A stretch of 64,000 bases of DNA. Source: a virus. Both the position numbers and the translations under genes were made by a program. This document shows positions 1 to 10,200 of the stretch, one piece after another. The notes beneath the pieces were generated by a model. That model was not told the origin of the DNA and ran no database searches. It saw nothing but the letters and a program-made list of their open reading frames with translations. The DNA is taken from positions 58,475 through 122,474 of IMG/VR virus record IMGVR_UViG_3300042691_037350. One strand, 5' to 3'. Every line of letters begins with the position of its first letter. The stretch's first letter is position 1.

Positions 1-3000
1 AAAGCACTCAATGGGTCTGATAGATATGCTGTTGAGGAAGCTTTATCTACTAATAAAGTCTCAAAAAATAAATTAAATAAGTTTAGATCTTTACTAGGTA
101 TGGCAACAGGCGGGTCAATATCAGGGGAGGATACAGTACCTGCATTATTAACTCCTGGTGAGTTTGTTATAAATAAAAAAGCAGCTTCTAGAATAGGTTC
201 AGCTAAATTGCACCAGCTAAATAAAGCTGATAAACTTCAAGGATTTAATAAAGGGGGTCCTGTTGGTGGTTTCTATAGATTTGCTAGAGGAGGATCAGCA
301 CCAGGAGACTATACTGCTAATTTAGAAGGAGCAGTACAAAGAGCATTCCAAGACTTTGAAGGATTTATGAAAACATTTGGAGATATGGTTAATAGTCGTA
401 GAGATGCTTTGTACAAACTAAATCGTCAGTCCGGTATGTCAGCAGCAGACGCTAAGCAAAATGCTGATTTAAGAGCTAGAGGAGAAGGAGCACAATATTT
501 AGCCGATAGAGGAGTTATACGACAAGGCGTAGCAACAGGATTATCCAGAACTCTGAATCCGTCTGGACCAGAAGCTCAAGCTGGTGCTAGATTCATAGTT
601 CAAAGCATGCAGAAGGCTGCTCAGGCGTCTCAACAAGTAGCTCAAAATTCTAGTAGAACGGCAGGATTTTTTGATAAATTAAAGAATACAGCATCGTCTG
701 TTACTAGTTCTGTTGGTGGATTTTTAAATAAAATCAGAGGAGCAAATCTAACCCCGGAACAAAGACAAGACAGAAGAGACAGAAGACAATCTATTGCTAA
801 TTTGGGTATGGCAGCCACATTTGCAATACCAATGTTAGCAGATCAGATTGGTAATTCTATTGGTGGCACAAAAGGTGCTGGTGTAGCGGGTGCGGGTGCT
901 TCTTTTGGTACGGCAGTTGGTGTTGGCTCACAGTTTGGCCCATACGGAGCATTAGTAGGAGCTATTGCTGGAACAGTTATGGCCGTAGACGGATATAATC
1001 AGGGCATTGCAGAAAAAGAAAAAGAGCTTAGTCAACAGAAAATTGAATCGGAAACTAAGAGAATAGACTCCTCATTACAACAAGTAGAGAAAAATCCTCA
1101 GAATGCTGCCGCTACAACCGCGGTAGTAGCTAGTCTGCAAAAAATAGCAGGTGAAGAGGAAAAGGTTATGAGTGCCAATAGAAAGCTCAGGCAACCTACC
1201 ACATTACAAAAAATAGGTTCTTATTTTGGCTACGAAACAGGTAAAAGCACAGAAGATATTGCTCAAGAAAATACAGCAGCAAATAAGGCGGCGTCGGACG
1301 TTGCTATGCAGTTGCTAACATCCAAAGTTAATAGCGGTATGGGTTTCGATGCTGCACTAGCCTCAACAGGTAATGCCGCATTAGTGAAAGAACAAATCGC
1401 CCAAGGCGCTGGTGGAGAATTTGCTATTAAGGAAGCTAGATTAAGAGAAGTGAGAGCTAAATTTGAAGGTAAAACAGATTCTACTAGTAAAGAAATTGTT
1501 GCTAATCTTGATAAAGCACTACAAGAAAATACGGACGCGGCTTTTGCTTCTGCTACTGCTGGTTTAAAGGCAGCAGACGCGGATATACAACGGGCTAAAG
1601 CAGCTAAAGCAGTTGCTAAGGCTTTAAATTTAGCTAGTGTTAGTATAGATCGTACATTCTCTAATATGGAATCAGCCATTAGTAAAGCTAGTGCTCAATT
1701 GTCTATGGCTGGAGAAGATTTAGATGCTATAGCTAGCGGTAAAATTTCTACTAAGGCCAGATTTTCACAACAAAATGTTTTGGAAAATCCTAATGCATAT
1801 TCTAGTGCTGAAAGAAGCGCTGCTGTTCAACAAGCTGGTGGTCTTTTTGGCAGAGATTTAAGTTTTGTTACCAGACTTACTGAAGTTGGTGCTAATATTA
1901 AAAATACTATGACCAGGATGGGCGTTGATGCTCAACAATCTGGTAAGCCTAAAGAGATGGTCGCAGAAGAAATACAGCGAACTGTTGATAAACAACTTAG
2001 AGATGCTTTCGGAGACAATAATTTAAGTAGACAAATTAGTGAACAACTTAAACTAGCTTTACAAAATCAATTAGTTGATAAAGAATCTAAGGAAATAGAT
2101 CTTGATAAATTAATGTCGGAAACTACTGGCTTAACTAGCTTATTAGAGGCCGAAAAGAAAGCATACAAAGCTCTGGCCGATGCCGCAAAACTAGCCACAG
2201 ACTCTATCAATTTATATAGTGAACAAATTGATAAAGCAAATGCTATGCTTAATGAAGTTAACAGCATGAGAGGGGATAGTATTGCAACTAAAGCCTCTAA
2301 TGATTTTAGATTAACAGAAGTGTTAGGAGACAAGGTTGGTTTAAGAGATAGATTTGGGGCAAGACTAGAGGAGGGCGCTGCTAGAGCAGGAGTCAAACCC
2401 GGACAATTTAATCTTCCCGCTTTACAAGCTAGATTAGCTCAGTTATCTAATAATGCAACTGGTGTTCAACAAAACAGAGATCAGTTTCAACAGAATAATC
2501 AATTAACAGATCCTAAAACTATTCAGGGTATAGCTAATTTTAATAGATCTCTTAGTTCGTTAAATAACGACATAGAAAATACTAAAAAAGCAATTAAGGA
2601 TTTACCAAAAGATATTCAGGGTTTTATTGATGATACATTTAGTGAGTTACAAAAGAAAGTTAGTGAATTTGAAACTAAACAACAGGCAGGAGCTTCGTTT
2701 GGTGAGAAATTAGTAACTAGTACTCCACAAGAATTATTAGATTTAAATAATACATATAATTTAGTTAACAATACATTAAATGGTCAAGTTAGAACAATAC
2801 AACAATCCATAGCCGCACAACAAGCATATGCCAAGACGATTAATGATGGTGGTAATGCTATGGACGCTATGAATGCTGCTCAAAATGCATTTGCTAGTGA
2901 GAATAGAGCAGCTTTTAGTATGTTTAGTGAATTAATTAGTGTTGCTGGTATCGAAAAACCACAAGCTAATCAGATGAGAGCGGATTTTCTTGAGACTATG

Positions 3001-6000
3001 GCAAAATCTCAGGGGATGAATTTACAAAATAATCCACTATTAAATACTATTATTGCTAACTTGAGACAGGTTCCTCAAGATGATCCAGAGGTTGCTAGAT
3101 TAAAAACATTGTATCAAGAATTACAAAAGGCTCAACAACAAGCAGCAGAAGCAGCACGACAGATAGTAGTAGATGATGCTACTAAATTAATTACTGCTGC
3201 TGGAGATGCTGTTAAAAAGGCTATAGAAACTGCTAGAATTAGCTTTAACGAACAACAGCTTAATGATGTTGGTCTAGGTATTAGTAGACCAGTAGATGTA
3301 ATGACTAAATCAAAGGGTGGCGTGGTCTACGCTAGTAATGGTAAATTTATTCCACGAGGCACAGATACAGTTCCAGCCATGTTAACGCCGGGAGAGTTTG
3401 TTGTTAATGCTAAATCTGCGAGTAGTCACTTACCACTGTTAAATGCTATTAATAAATCCAAGGGTGGTATGGTTCAGTATTTAGAGGATGGCGGACCCGC
3501 TGTTGGTTCCCCTATGTGGAGATATAATAAAGCTCGTGAAATGTTTGGTCCTACACACAGAATTACTATGAGAGAAGGCGCTGCGGCCGGATTAAATCTT
3601 AACAGTCTTGGCAATCAAATTGATCCTTATTTAGCAAATAACCGTACCGGTAATGTATCATCTTCTCAAGCGCAGCAGATTGTTGATGATTATAGCACAA
3701 GCGCGGCACAATACAATACTACTAATGGTTTTAGAAATGGGTTGTCCACACCGGTGTCCGGTAAACCTAGTAGAGCTAGTGTTTTACCAAATAATGCTAA
3801 TTTCTCTACTAGATTATTTGCAAACGCTGCTGATTTTGGAGAAGGAGCATATGGTATAGTTAAGGATGTAGGAGGAGCCCTACGTACTGGTGCTGGTGCT
3901 GTTGGTAGAGGAATATATGGAGCGGCTTCTTCCGTTGGGGATTATTTTGGTAGGTTGAGAACATTCGCCAATGCTCCATATGCTGGTGACGATGTAGCTG
4001 GTGGATTATGGCGAACAGGTGTTAGAGCAGTACGCGGAGCATCGTATATTGGTTATACTGGAACCAGAGGATTAATAAGAGGATTGCAAGGATCCAACCT
4101 TGGTGGTGGTTTAGCTACCGCTGGTGCTGGTATGGCAGTAGATTATGCTCTTGGGTCTATGGGCGCTTCTGAAGGATTAAGAAGTACCGCTAGTGCAGCA
4201 ATTGATGCTGGTAGCACTCTACAACAAGGTACTCAAATAGGTATGGGGGCAGCAGCCTCCGCAAGAATTTTAGCAGAAATGGGTATACAATCAGCATATG
4301 AGGTTGGCAGCGCTGTTTATGATACTAAAGCTTATATAGATAAAAAACTAGAAGAAGGAGATGCTCAACAACAAGCTAGAAATGATTACGGTGTTGTTGG
4401 AGGTATCGGTAGTAATATTTTAGGAAATATTTTCGGAACTGACGCTAGTATATATAGACCAGGAACATGGATTCCGGGTCGTGGTATTCCAGCAGCGATT
4501 GGTAGAGTTAGTGTTAATACTGGAGATGCAATAAAAGCTAATCAACAAGCAGCAGATACCAAAAAATCAGTAGAAGCTAAACAAGCAGAAATGAATGCCC
4601 AGTTTCCTATGTTAATGGAGGATGGACAAACAAGAAATATAGGTGTTCTTGGAGAGCAATGGGTAAGACGCAGAGTTGAGCTAGAAAAAAATAAAAAGAA
4701 ATTAACAGAAACGGAATATCAGAGACAGTTAGCAATACTTAATCAGGATAGAGATGCTGTGGATGTTACTAAGGGTTGGTTTAGTAATACGACTACAAGA
4801 CGCATGAGTGCTAGTAATACAGACTTAGATCATGCTTACAAACAAGAAATGGGTCGTATGGAATCCGAACAAGCAGAAGCAAAACAAAAAGCAGAAACAC
4901 AACAAGCTCAACAAATGGCAAAAACAGCAGAGAGAATGTATGCCGCCGGAGCACAAGCCGCAGAAACTGTTGGCAATTTTGCTAGTAATATGTGGAATAG
5001 TGCTGTTAATACATATAATGGATGGGTAAAAGATTCTAAGGATAAAGCAGCGGCCAGGGCTGAAGCACAAAGAATCGAAAAAGATAATCAAACATCAGCA
5101 TCGGCTACTCGCTATATAAAACATCCGGCTGTACCTAGTTTAATAGAATCTAATAATCAATTAGCAGCAGAAAGATCAGCTAAACTAGCTAGACTTATGG
5201 AATTAAATGAGCCTGTGAATTTGGTGGATAAAGCTCAAGCAGAAGCAGAAAAAGAAAAGAGACAACAAGAAAAAGAAAGATTATTAAAAGAAATTAATAG
5301 TATTAATACTCAAATTGTTGATTCTAATATGGCAGTATATGCCAAAACCCCATCATCAGAAATTAATGCGGAATGGGACGCTTATAACAAAAATCAAGCT
5401 AAATTAGCTAAAAAAGCTGAAATGGAAAAAATTAGAGAGAACAAAATTGCTCAAAATAGAGCTATAGAAAAGGAGATGGGTTTAAGAAATTCTTTAGCTA
5501 AAGCAACCGGACTACCTATGCCCAGAGATCCAGAAAGAATGGCAGACTGGAGAGCTAAAGTTTTAAAGAAGATCGAAAGTAAATTCTATCTCAGCGGTGA
5601 TACAGCCAAGGATATTGAGTTGATGTCAAGTTATGGAATGAAGCCAGAATTGGCTAAAGAAATCTTACAGCCCATGACAGATGCTCAAAAAGATGCTATC
5701 TTTAGTGTTATGAGTAATCAGACAAGTGGAGGATTAGCTAAATATAGTGAAAATGATCTTAAACTATTAAAAATGAGTAAGGATGATATTATTAAACAAA
5801 GACTACTAGCAGAACAAAAATATGGAACTGATAGTATTGCTGCTGCGAATAATGAACAAAGAAGACAAGAATTAGAAAAAGCTAGACAAAAAGAGTTTGG
5901 AAAAGCCTCTAAACAAATAGGTAGATTTGATGCATTAGCTCAAAGAGGTGCTATGGGTTCGCCAGGACAGCAAAAAGCTATACAAAACAATCTATTCAAG

Positions 6001-7212
6001 AAAATGATTAAAGCAGGATACATAGACCCCTCTATGAGTGCAGAAGAAAATGCTCAAAGACTCTCCGCATTAAATATGAATGCTAATACGGTATCTTTCT
6101 TATATCCAAATCAAACTGGTGGTATGTTGGCTATGAAGAAAGCTCGTGGCGGCATAGTATATGCTGCTGAAGGACAATTAATTAATTTCCAACCACAAGG
6201 CACCGATACGGTTCCGGCTATGTTAACTCCTGGGGAATTTGTTGTTAATGCTAAATCTACCCAAAAGCATTTACCTTTATTAAAAGCTATTAATAAGCAA
6301 AAGGGTGGCAAAATAGGTTATTATGATGCTGGTGGCACTGTTGATTCATCGCTACTTAGAAATCAGCAAGCATCTACAAACGCTTCTAATATGCAAAATC
6401 AGGCTATTCGTTCTATTTATAATCAAACATCTGTCATCAATAAGCGAACATCTGTTATTGATAATACTAGTTCCTCTTTAGAACAAAGTGTTAAACAAAA
6501 TTATAATAATACTGATAAAGATTTAAATAGAATACAAAATATAGCTAACGAAACACTATCCTCATCCGAAGCGACTAGATCTGGTTTAACTAGAACCGGC
6601 TATTTTAATCAAGGTGGGGTTGTTTATGCGTCAAATGGTATGCTTATTCCATATAGGCCAAGAGGTACCGATACTGTGCCTGCTATGCTTACGCCGGGAG
6701 AATTTGTGGTTAATAAGCAGTCTACAGCTCAAAATCTACCATTATTAACAGCAATCAATAATGGTAATACATCTTTTATGTCCAAGGGCGGCAAAGTTAA
6801 TTATATGGCGGGTGGTGGGTTATTAGGTCAAATTCTTGGTCCCATGTCGAATTCATTTGTATTGTTAACAGAATCTATTAAATTAAGTGTAAAAGCTCTA
6901 CAAGACTATCAAAGACAATTAGCATCGACCCAACCAAATAGTGTATCTACTAATAGCGGTTCCGGACCATTGGCTGGCCTAGACGGATTAGGTCAATTTG
7001 TTGTAAAATTCGATCAGTTTATTGCAGCAGTAAATTCAATTAATTTACCACCGGTTATTAGTTTACAAGTAGCACCAATACAAGTTAATATCACAGGAGC
7101 AGAAGCGTTGACGCAAGCACTAGAAGGACCAATGGGAGAAATGCTGCATAAGCAAATTAGTTCCGCATTTGGAAGATTGTCTACTATAACCGAAGGCGCA
7201 TTACCAGGGTAA
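1..7212 (+). CDS. Tail tape-measure-like giant protein (5' end outside window)
   Basis: The frame is open to base 1, so the ATG at 100 is internal and the gene begins outside the window; at least 2403 residues are present. A 17-residue motif, GTDTVPAMLTPGEFVVN or close variants, occurs four times (nt 124-174, 3358-3408, 6199-6249, 6664-6714). The last three are preceded by a KGGVVYASNG-like segment, and all are followed by a KGG...GG segment. This motif is familiar from phage tape-measure proteins. Long Ala/Gln/Lys-rich helical stretches and a glycine-rich hydrophobic segment around nt 840-1000 also fit a tape measure, which sets tail length and helps DNA delivery. It is the first gene of the + strand virion operon and is followed after 27 nt by a fibre gene. 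The role is inferred from motif, length and position; another giant virion protein is the alternative. Confidence 0.75.
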   Translation, partial: KALNGSDRYAVEEALSTNKVSKNKLNKFRSLLGMATGGSISGEDTVPALLTPGEFVINKKAASRIGSAKLHQLNKADKLQGFNKGGPVGGFYRFARGGSAPGDYTANLEGAVQRAFQDFEGFMKTFGDMVNSRRDALYKLNRQSGMSAADAKQNADLRARGEGAQYLADRGVIRQGVATGLSRTLNPSGPEAQAGARFIVQSMQKAAQASQQVAQNSSRTAGFFDKLKNTASSVTSSVGGFLNKIRGANLTPEQRQDRRDRRQSIANLGMAATFAIPMLADQIGNSIGGTKGAGVAGAGASFGTAVGVGSQFGPYGALVGAIAGTVMAVDGYNQGIAEKEKELSQQKIESETKRIDSSLQQVEKNPQNAAATTAVVASLQKIAGEEEKVMSANRKLRQPTTLQKIGSYFGYETGKSTEDIAQENTAANKAASDVAMQLLTSKVNSGMGFDAALASTGNAALVKEQIAQGAGGEFAIKEARLREVRAKFEGKTDSTSKEIVANLDKALQENTDAAFASATAGLKAADADIQRAKAAKAVAKALNLASVSIDRTFSNMESAISKASAQLSMAGEDLDAIASGKISTKARFSQQNVLENPNAYSSAERSAAVQQAGGLFGRDLSFVTRLTEVGANIKNTMTRMGVDAQQSGKPKEMVAEEIQRTVDKQLRDAFGDNNLSRQISEQLKLALQNQLVDKESKEIDLDKLMSETTGLTSLLEAEKKAYKALADAAKLATDSINLYSEQIDKANAMLNEVNSMRGDSIATKASNDFRLTEVLGDKVGLRDRFGARLEEGAARAGVKPGQFNLPALQARLAQLSNNATGVQQNRDQFQQNNQLTDPKTIQGIANFNRSLSSLNNDIENTKKAIKDLPKDIQGFIDDTFSELQKKVSEFETKQQAGASFGEKLVTSTPQELLDLNNTYNLVNNTLNGQVRTIQQSIAAQQAYAKTINDGGNAMDAMNAAQNAFASENRAAFSMFSELISVAGIEKPQANQMRADFLETMAKSQGMNLQNNPLLNTIIANLRQVPQDDPEVARLKTLYQELQKAQQQAAEAARQIVVDDATKLITAAGDAVKKAIETARISFNEQQLNDVGLGISRPVDVMTKSKGGVVYASNGKFIPRGTDTVPAMLTPGEFVVNAKSASSHLPLLNAINKSKGGMVQYLEDGGPAVGSPMWRYNKAREMFGPTHRITMREGAAAGLNLNSLGNQIDPYLANNRTGNVSSSQAQQIVDDYSTSAAQYNTTNGFRNGLSTPVSGKPSRASVLPNNANFSTRLFANAADFGEGAYGIVKDVGGALRTGAGAVGRGIYGAASSVGDYFGRLRTFANAPYAGDDVAGGLWRTGVRAVRGASYIGYTGTRGLIRGLQGSNLGGGLATAGAGMAVDYALGSMGASEGLRSTASAAIDAGSTLQQGTQIGMGAAASARILAEMGIQSAYEVGSAVYDTKAYIDKKLEEGDAQQQARNDYGVVGGIGSNILGNIFGTDASIYRPGTWIPGRGIPAAIGRVSVNTGDAIKANQQAADTKKSVEAKQAEMNAQFPMLMEDGQTRNIGVLGEQWVRRRVELEKNKKKLTETEYQRQLAILNQDRDAVDVTKGWFSNTTTRRMSASNTDLDHAYKQEMGRMESEQAEAKQKAETQQAQQMAKTAERMYAAGAQAAETVGNFASNMWNSAVNTYNGWVKDSKDKAAARAEAQRIEKDNQTSASATRYIKHPAVPSLIESNNQLAAERSAKLARLMELNEPVNLVDKAQAEAEKEKRQQEKERLLKEINSINTQIVDSNMAVYAKTPSSEINAEWDAYNKNQAKLAKKAEMEKIRENKIAQNRAIEKEMGLRNSLAKATGLPMPRDPERMADWRAKVLKKIESKFYLSGDTAKDIELMSSYGMKPELAKEILQPMTDAQKDAIFSVMSNQTSGGLAKYSENDLKLLKMSKDDIIKQRLLAEQKYGTDSIAAANNEQRRQELEKARQKEFGKASKQIGRFDALAQRGAMGSPGQQKAIQNNLFKKMIKAGYIDPSMSAEENAQRLSALNMNANTVSFLYPNQTGGMLAMKKARGGIVYAAEGQLINFQPQGTDTVPAMLTPGEFVVNAKSTQKHLPLLKAINKQKGGKIGYYDAGGTVDSSLLRNQQASTNASNMQNQAIRSIYNQTSVINKRTSVIDNTSSSLEQSVKQNYNNTDKDLNRIQNIANETLSSSEATRSGLTRTGYFNQGGVVYASNGMLIPYRPRGTDTVPAMLTPGEFVVNKQSTAQNLPLLTAINNGNTSFMSKGGKVNYMAGGGLLGQILGPMSNSFVLLTESIKLSVKALQDYQRQLASTQPNSVSTNSGSGPLAGLDGLGQFVVKFDQFIAAVNSINLPPVISLQVAPIQVNITGAEALTQALEGPMGEMLHKQISSAFGRLSTITEGALPG

Positions 7213-7239
7213 TTTCCAATATAAAAGGGTTTATAGATT

Positions 7240-10200
7240 ATGAGTCATGATATTATCACAGATACATTGAGCATTGGTACTGGTATACCATATGACACTA
7301 TTATATCTACAGAATCTGGTGTCAATACTGTATTTAATCAGAATAAAAAAAATATAGATTTTGAAATTAGAGGCACAGGGAACTACGCTTCTTTATACTA
7401 TGATGCATCTGCCGGTAGATTAGGCATAGGCACAGGTTTACCAGACGCAGTATTGCATGTTATAGCGCCTTGTGCTAAAGATGGACTAATTTTAGAAAGT
7501 ATTACTAATTGTCCCACTGGTGTCACCCTCCTATTAGTGCATAATCCACAAACCCCACCACAAACTGGAAGTTATCCCGCCATTATCACCCTCGCTGGTA
7601 GAGACACTAATTATAATGAAATTGCCTATGGTCAAATTAAATCTAGGATATTAAATCCTGTTTCTTCTTCTACCAGTGGAGAAATTTTGTTTTTGGTTGA
7701 TCATACCGGTGTTGCTAAAGAAGTATTTGTTGCTGGGCTTACTAATTTAGTATTAGGGGCAAATAACAATGTATCTGGTTTTGCTTATGAAGTTATAGGG
7801 CATAATAATAAAGGATCCGGCAATTATTATCTCAATATAGGTTCCAATAACTCCGGATCATTATTAAATAATTCATTAAATATTGGCAATGCAAATATTA
7901 TACGCGGACCACACCTTTTCTCTATATCTAGCGATTCTTCTTTAAATGGTAGTGGTCTTTTCGCTTTAGGTTTTGATAATTTAGTATCGGGCAACAATTC
8001 TCTCGTATGCGGCTCTAATATTGTTAGTACTGGTATTAATAGTTTATTAATCGCCAATAATAGTAATATTAGTGGTGGTTATACCATAGCGCTCATACAA
8101 AATTCTACAATTTCTGGTGCTTCTGGTATAGTTTTAGGCACCAATACTAGTCTATCAGGCAATAATAATATTGGTATAGGTAATAATAATAATATCAATG
8201 GGCATTCAACAAACGTAATTGGTTCTACTGTAACCTCTTCTGGTAACAGAAATGTTATATTTGGAAATAATGTATTTTTGAGTGGTAATAATTTAATTGC
8301 GGTTGGATCCAATCAGATTGCATCAGGTATCAATGATGGTATTTTTATTGGTAACGATTTTGATTTAATTAATACTAGAAATGTTTTATATATAGGTTTT
8401 AATAATACTACCGAGTCTGGTTTGGCAAATAGTGTTATTCTTGGTGCTAATAATGATCTAGATAATGGTAGAATATCTCATATCCTATTATTGGGTCAAA
8501 ATAATACTACTAAAGATATAGAAAATTCTGTTATAATAGGAAACACAAATAACGCAAGCGGTACTCTCAAAAATAATATTTTAATAGGTAGTGGCAATGC
8601 GTTAATAGCAAATAATTATAATAATATTTTCTTGGGCGCTTTAAATAATCAAACGGGCGTATATATTAATTCACAGGGAGAAGTAAGCGGCAATCCATTA
8701 GCTATTAATGCGAATAACACTAATTCTATTTCCATTGGAACACAAAATCTTTCCACATTAAGTAATTCAAACGTATTAGTGGGAAATAAAAATATAGTAT
8801 CTGGTTTGAATGTTAGTGTTTTAGGATCTTTTAATAATCTAAGAAATACTAATAAAATATATGTATTAGGTAATTCTAATTATTTAGAAGGTGAAAATCT
8901 TATAGTATTAGGTAAAAATATTTTTGGTTTAGGTAAAGATATTATTGGTATTAATAATACTGACTTGCCAATGGATATATATGGTAGTGGTTCTGTTTCC
9001 ATAGGTAATAACACGGTAGTATGTAGTGGCATAGCGGTTGGTCACGGCAATAATATTAACGGTGTTTCTGGATTAATTTATGGTAGAAACAATGCTCTTG
9101 GTATTGCCAAGCACATGTTCACATACTCTATTGCAACACCATCGCAAATTAATATAAATGGTTTAGTTGGAGCCTTCTATAAAGAAAATGATGAAGTCTT
9201 AGTACAGGTAAAAAATCCTGGTGGTACTGATAACTTATATAAATTTCAATTAAATTCTGTTGTTGAAGATACGTTTAATACTAGAACCACATTAAATTTA
9301 GGCGGAGTTATTAATACCGCTGGATTATCTAATAGATACTATGTATTAAATAATAGTTTTGATGATAATAATGCTCCTAATACTGTGGGTAGTGGTATTG
9401 TTATAGCATTAAAAAACTACGAAGCCTCAAAATTTTATGGTTCTAATAATATAGTGCTTGGTAGTAATAATAATGCTTTATATAGCGACAGCATTCTTAT
9501 TGGTAATAGAAATAATTCGTCTGGTAATAATACTATTGTTATTGGTCATGGGATTAGCGGAGTAGGTGATGGTTCAGTTCACATTGGTACTTCTAATGCT
9601 AATAAACTAATTCTAGACAATACTCAGATAGTTATAAACACCGGTACCGTACAACAACAAATTGTGGTTAGAGGTTCTAACGGTAATATTGTAGAATATC
9701 ATGATTTAGTCAATTCTAGACTCGGATTAAATAATTCATCACCAAGATCATCATTAGATGTAAGCGGCGTTGTAACAGCCCAAGCTTTTAGAATGGGTTT
9801 ATCTACTACTAGTGGCTCGGTACTAACCGCGGATGCTAGTGGGGTTGGGTCATGGGTATTGCCGGTCAATTTATCTGGTACTAATCAAGGATTACTATTT
9901 AGAGTTAGTGATAAAGTAGCTAGCGGTATAGATAGTATACGTTATGTTAGTGCTAGTACTGGTATTAATTTTTATGATAATATTTATATTTTAAGAAATT
10001 CTGGCATTATTGTTAATGCTGATAAAGGTACTAATATACTACCAGCCACGTTTACCGTTTGGGGTTCTGGAGGTGCGTTTGCTCCCAAGTTAATGGAATT
10101 ATTACCAGCACAAAATGTAGCTAATTTTTATAGAATGACTGCTGAGTCTGGTACCTTAACAGGTTTAAGTGTAAATACAGCTATTAATATTCCAAGAAGT

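Noticed and set aside
1263-2396. Antisense open frames inside the tape-measure gene
   Set aside because: They mirror Ala/Ser-rich coding in the + strand gene, lack ribosome sites and carry no motifs.
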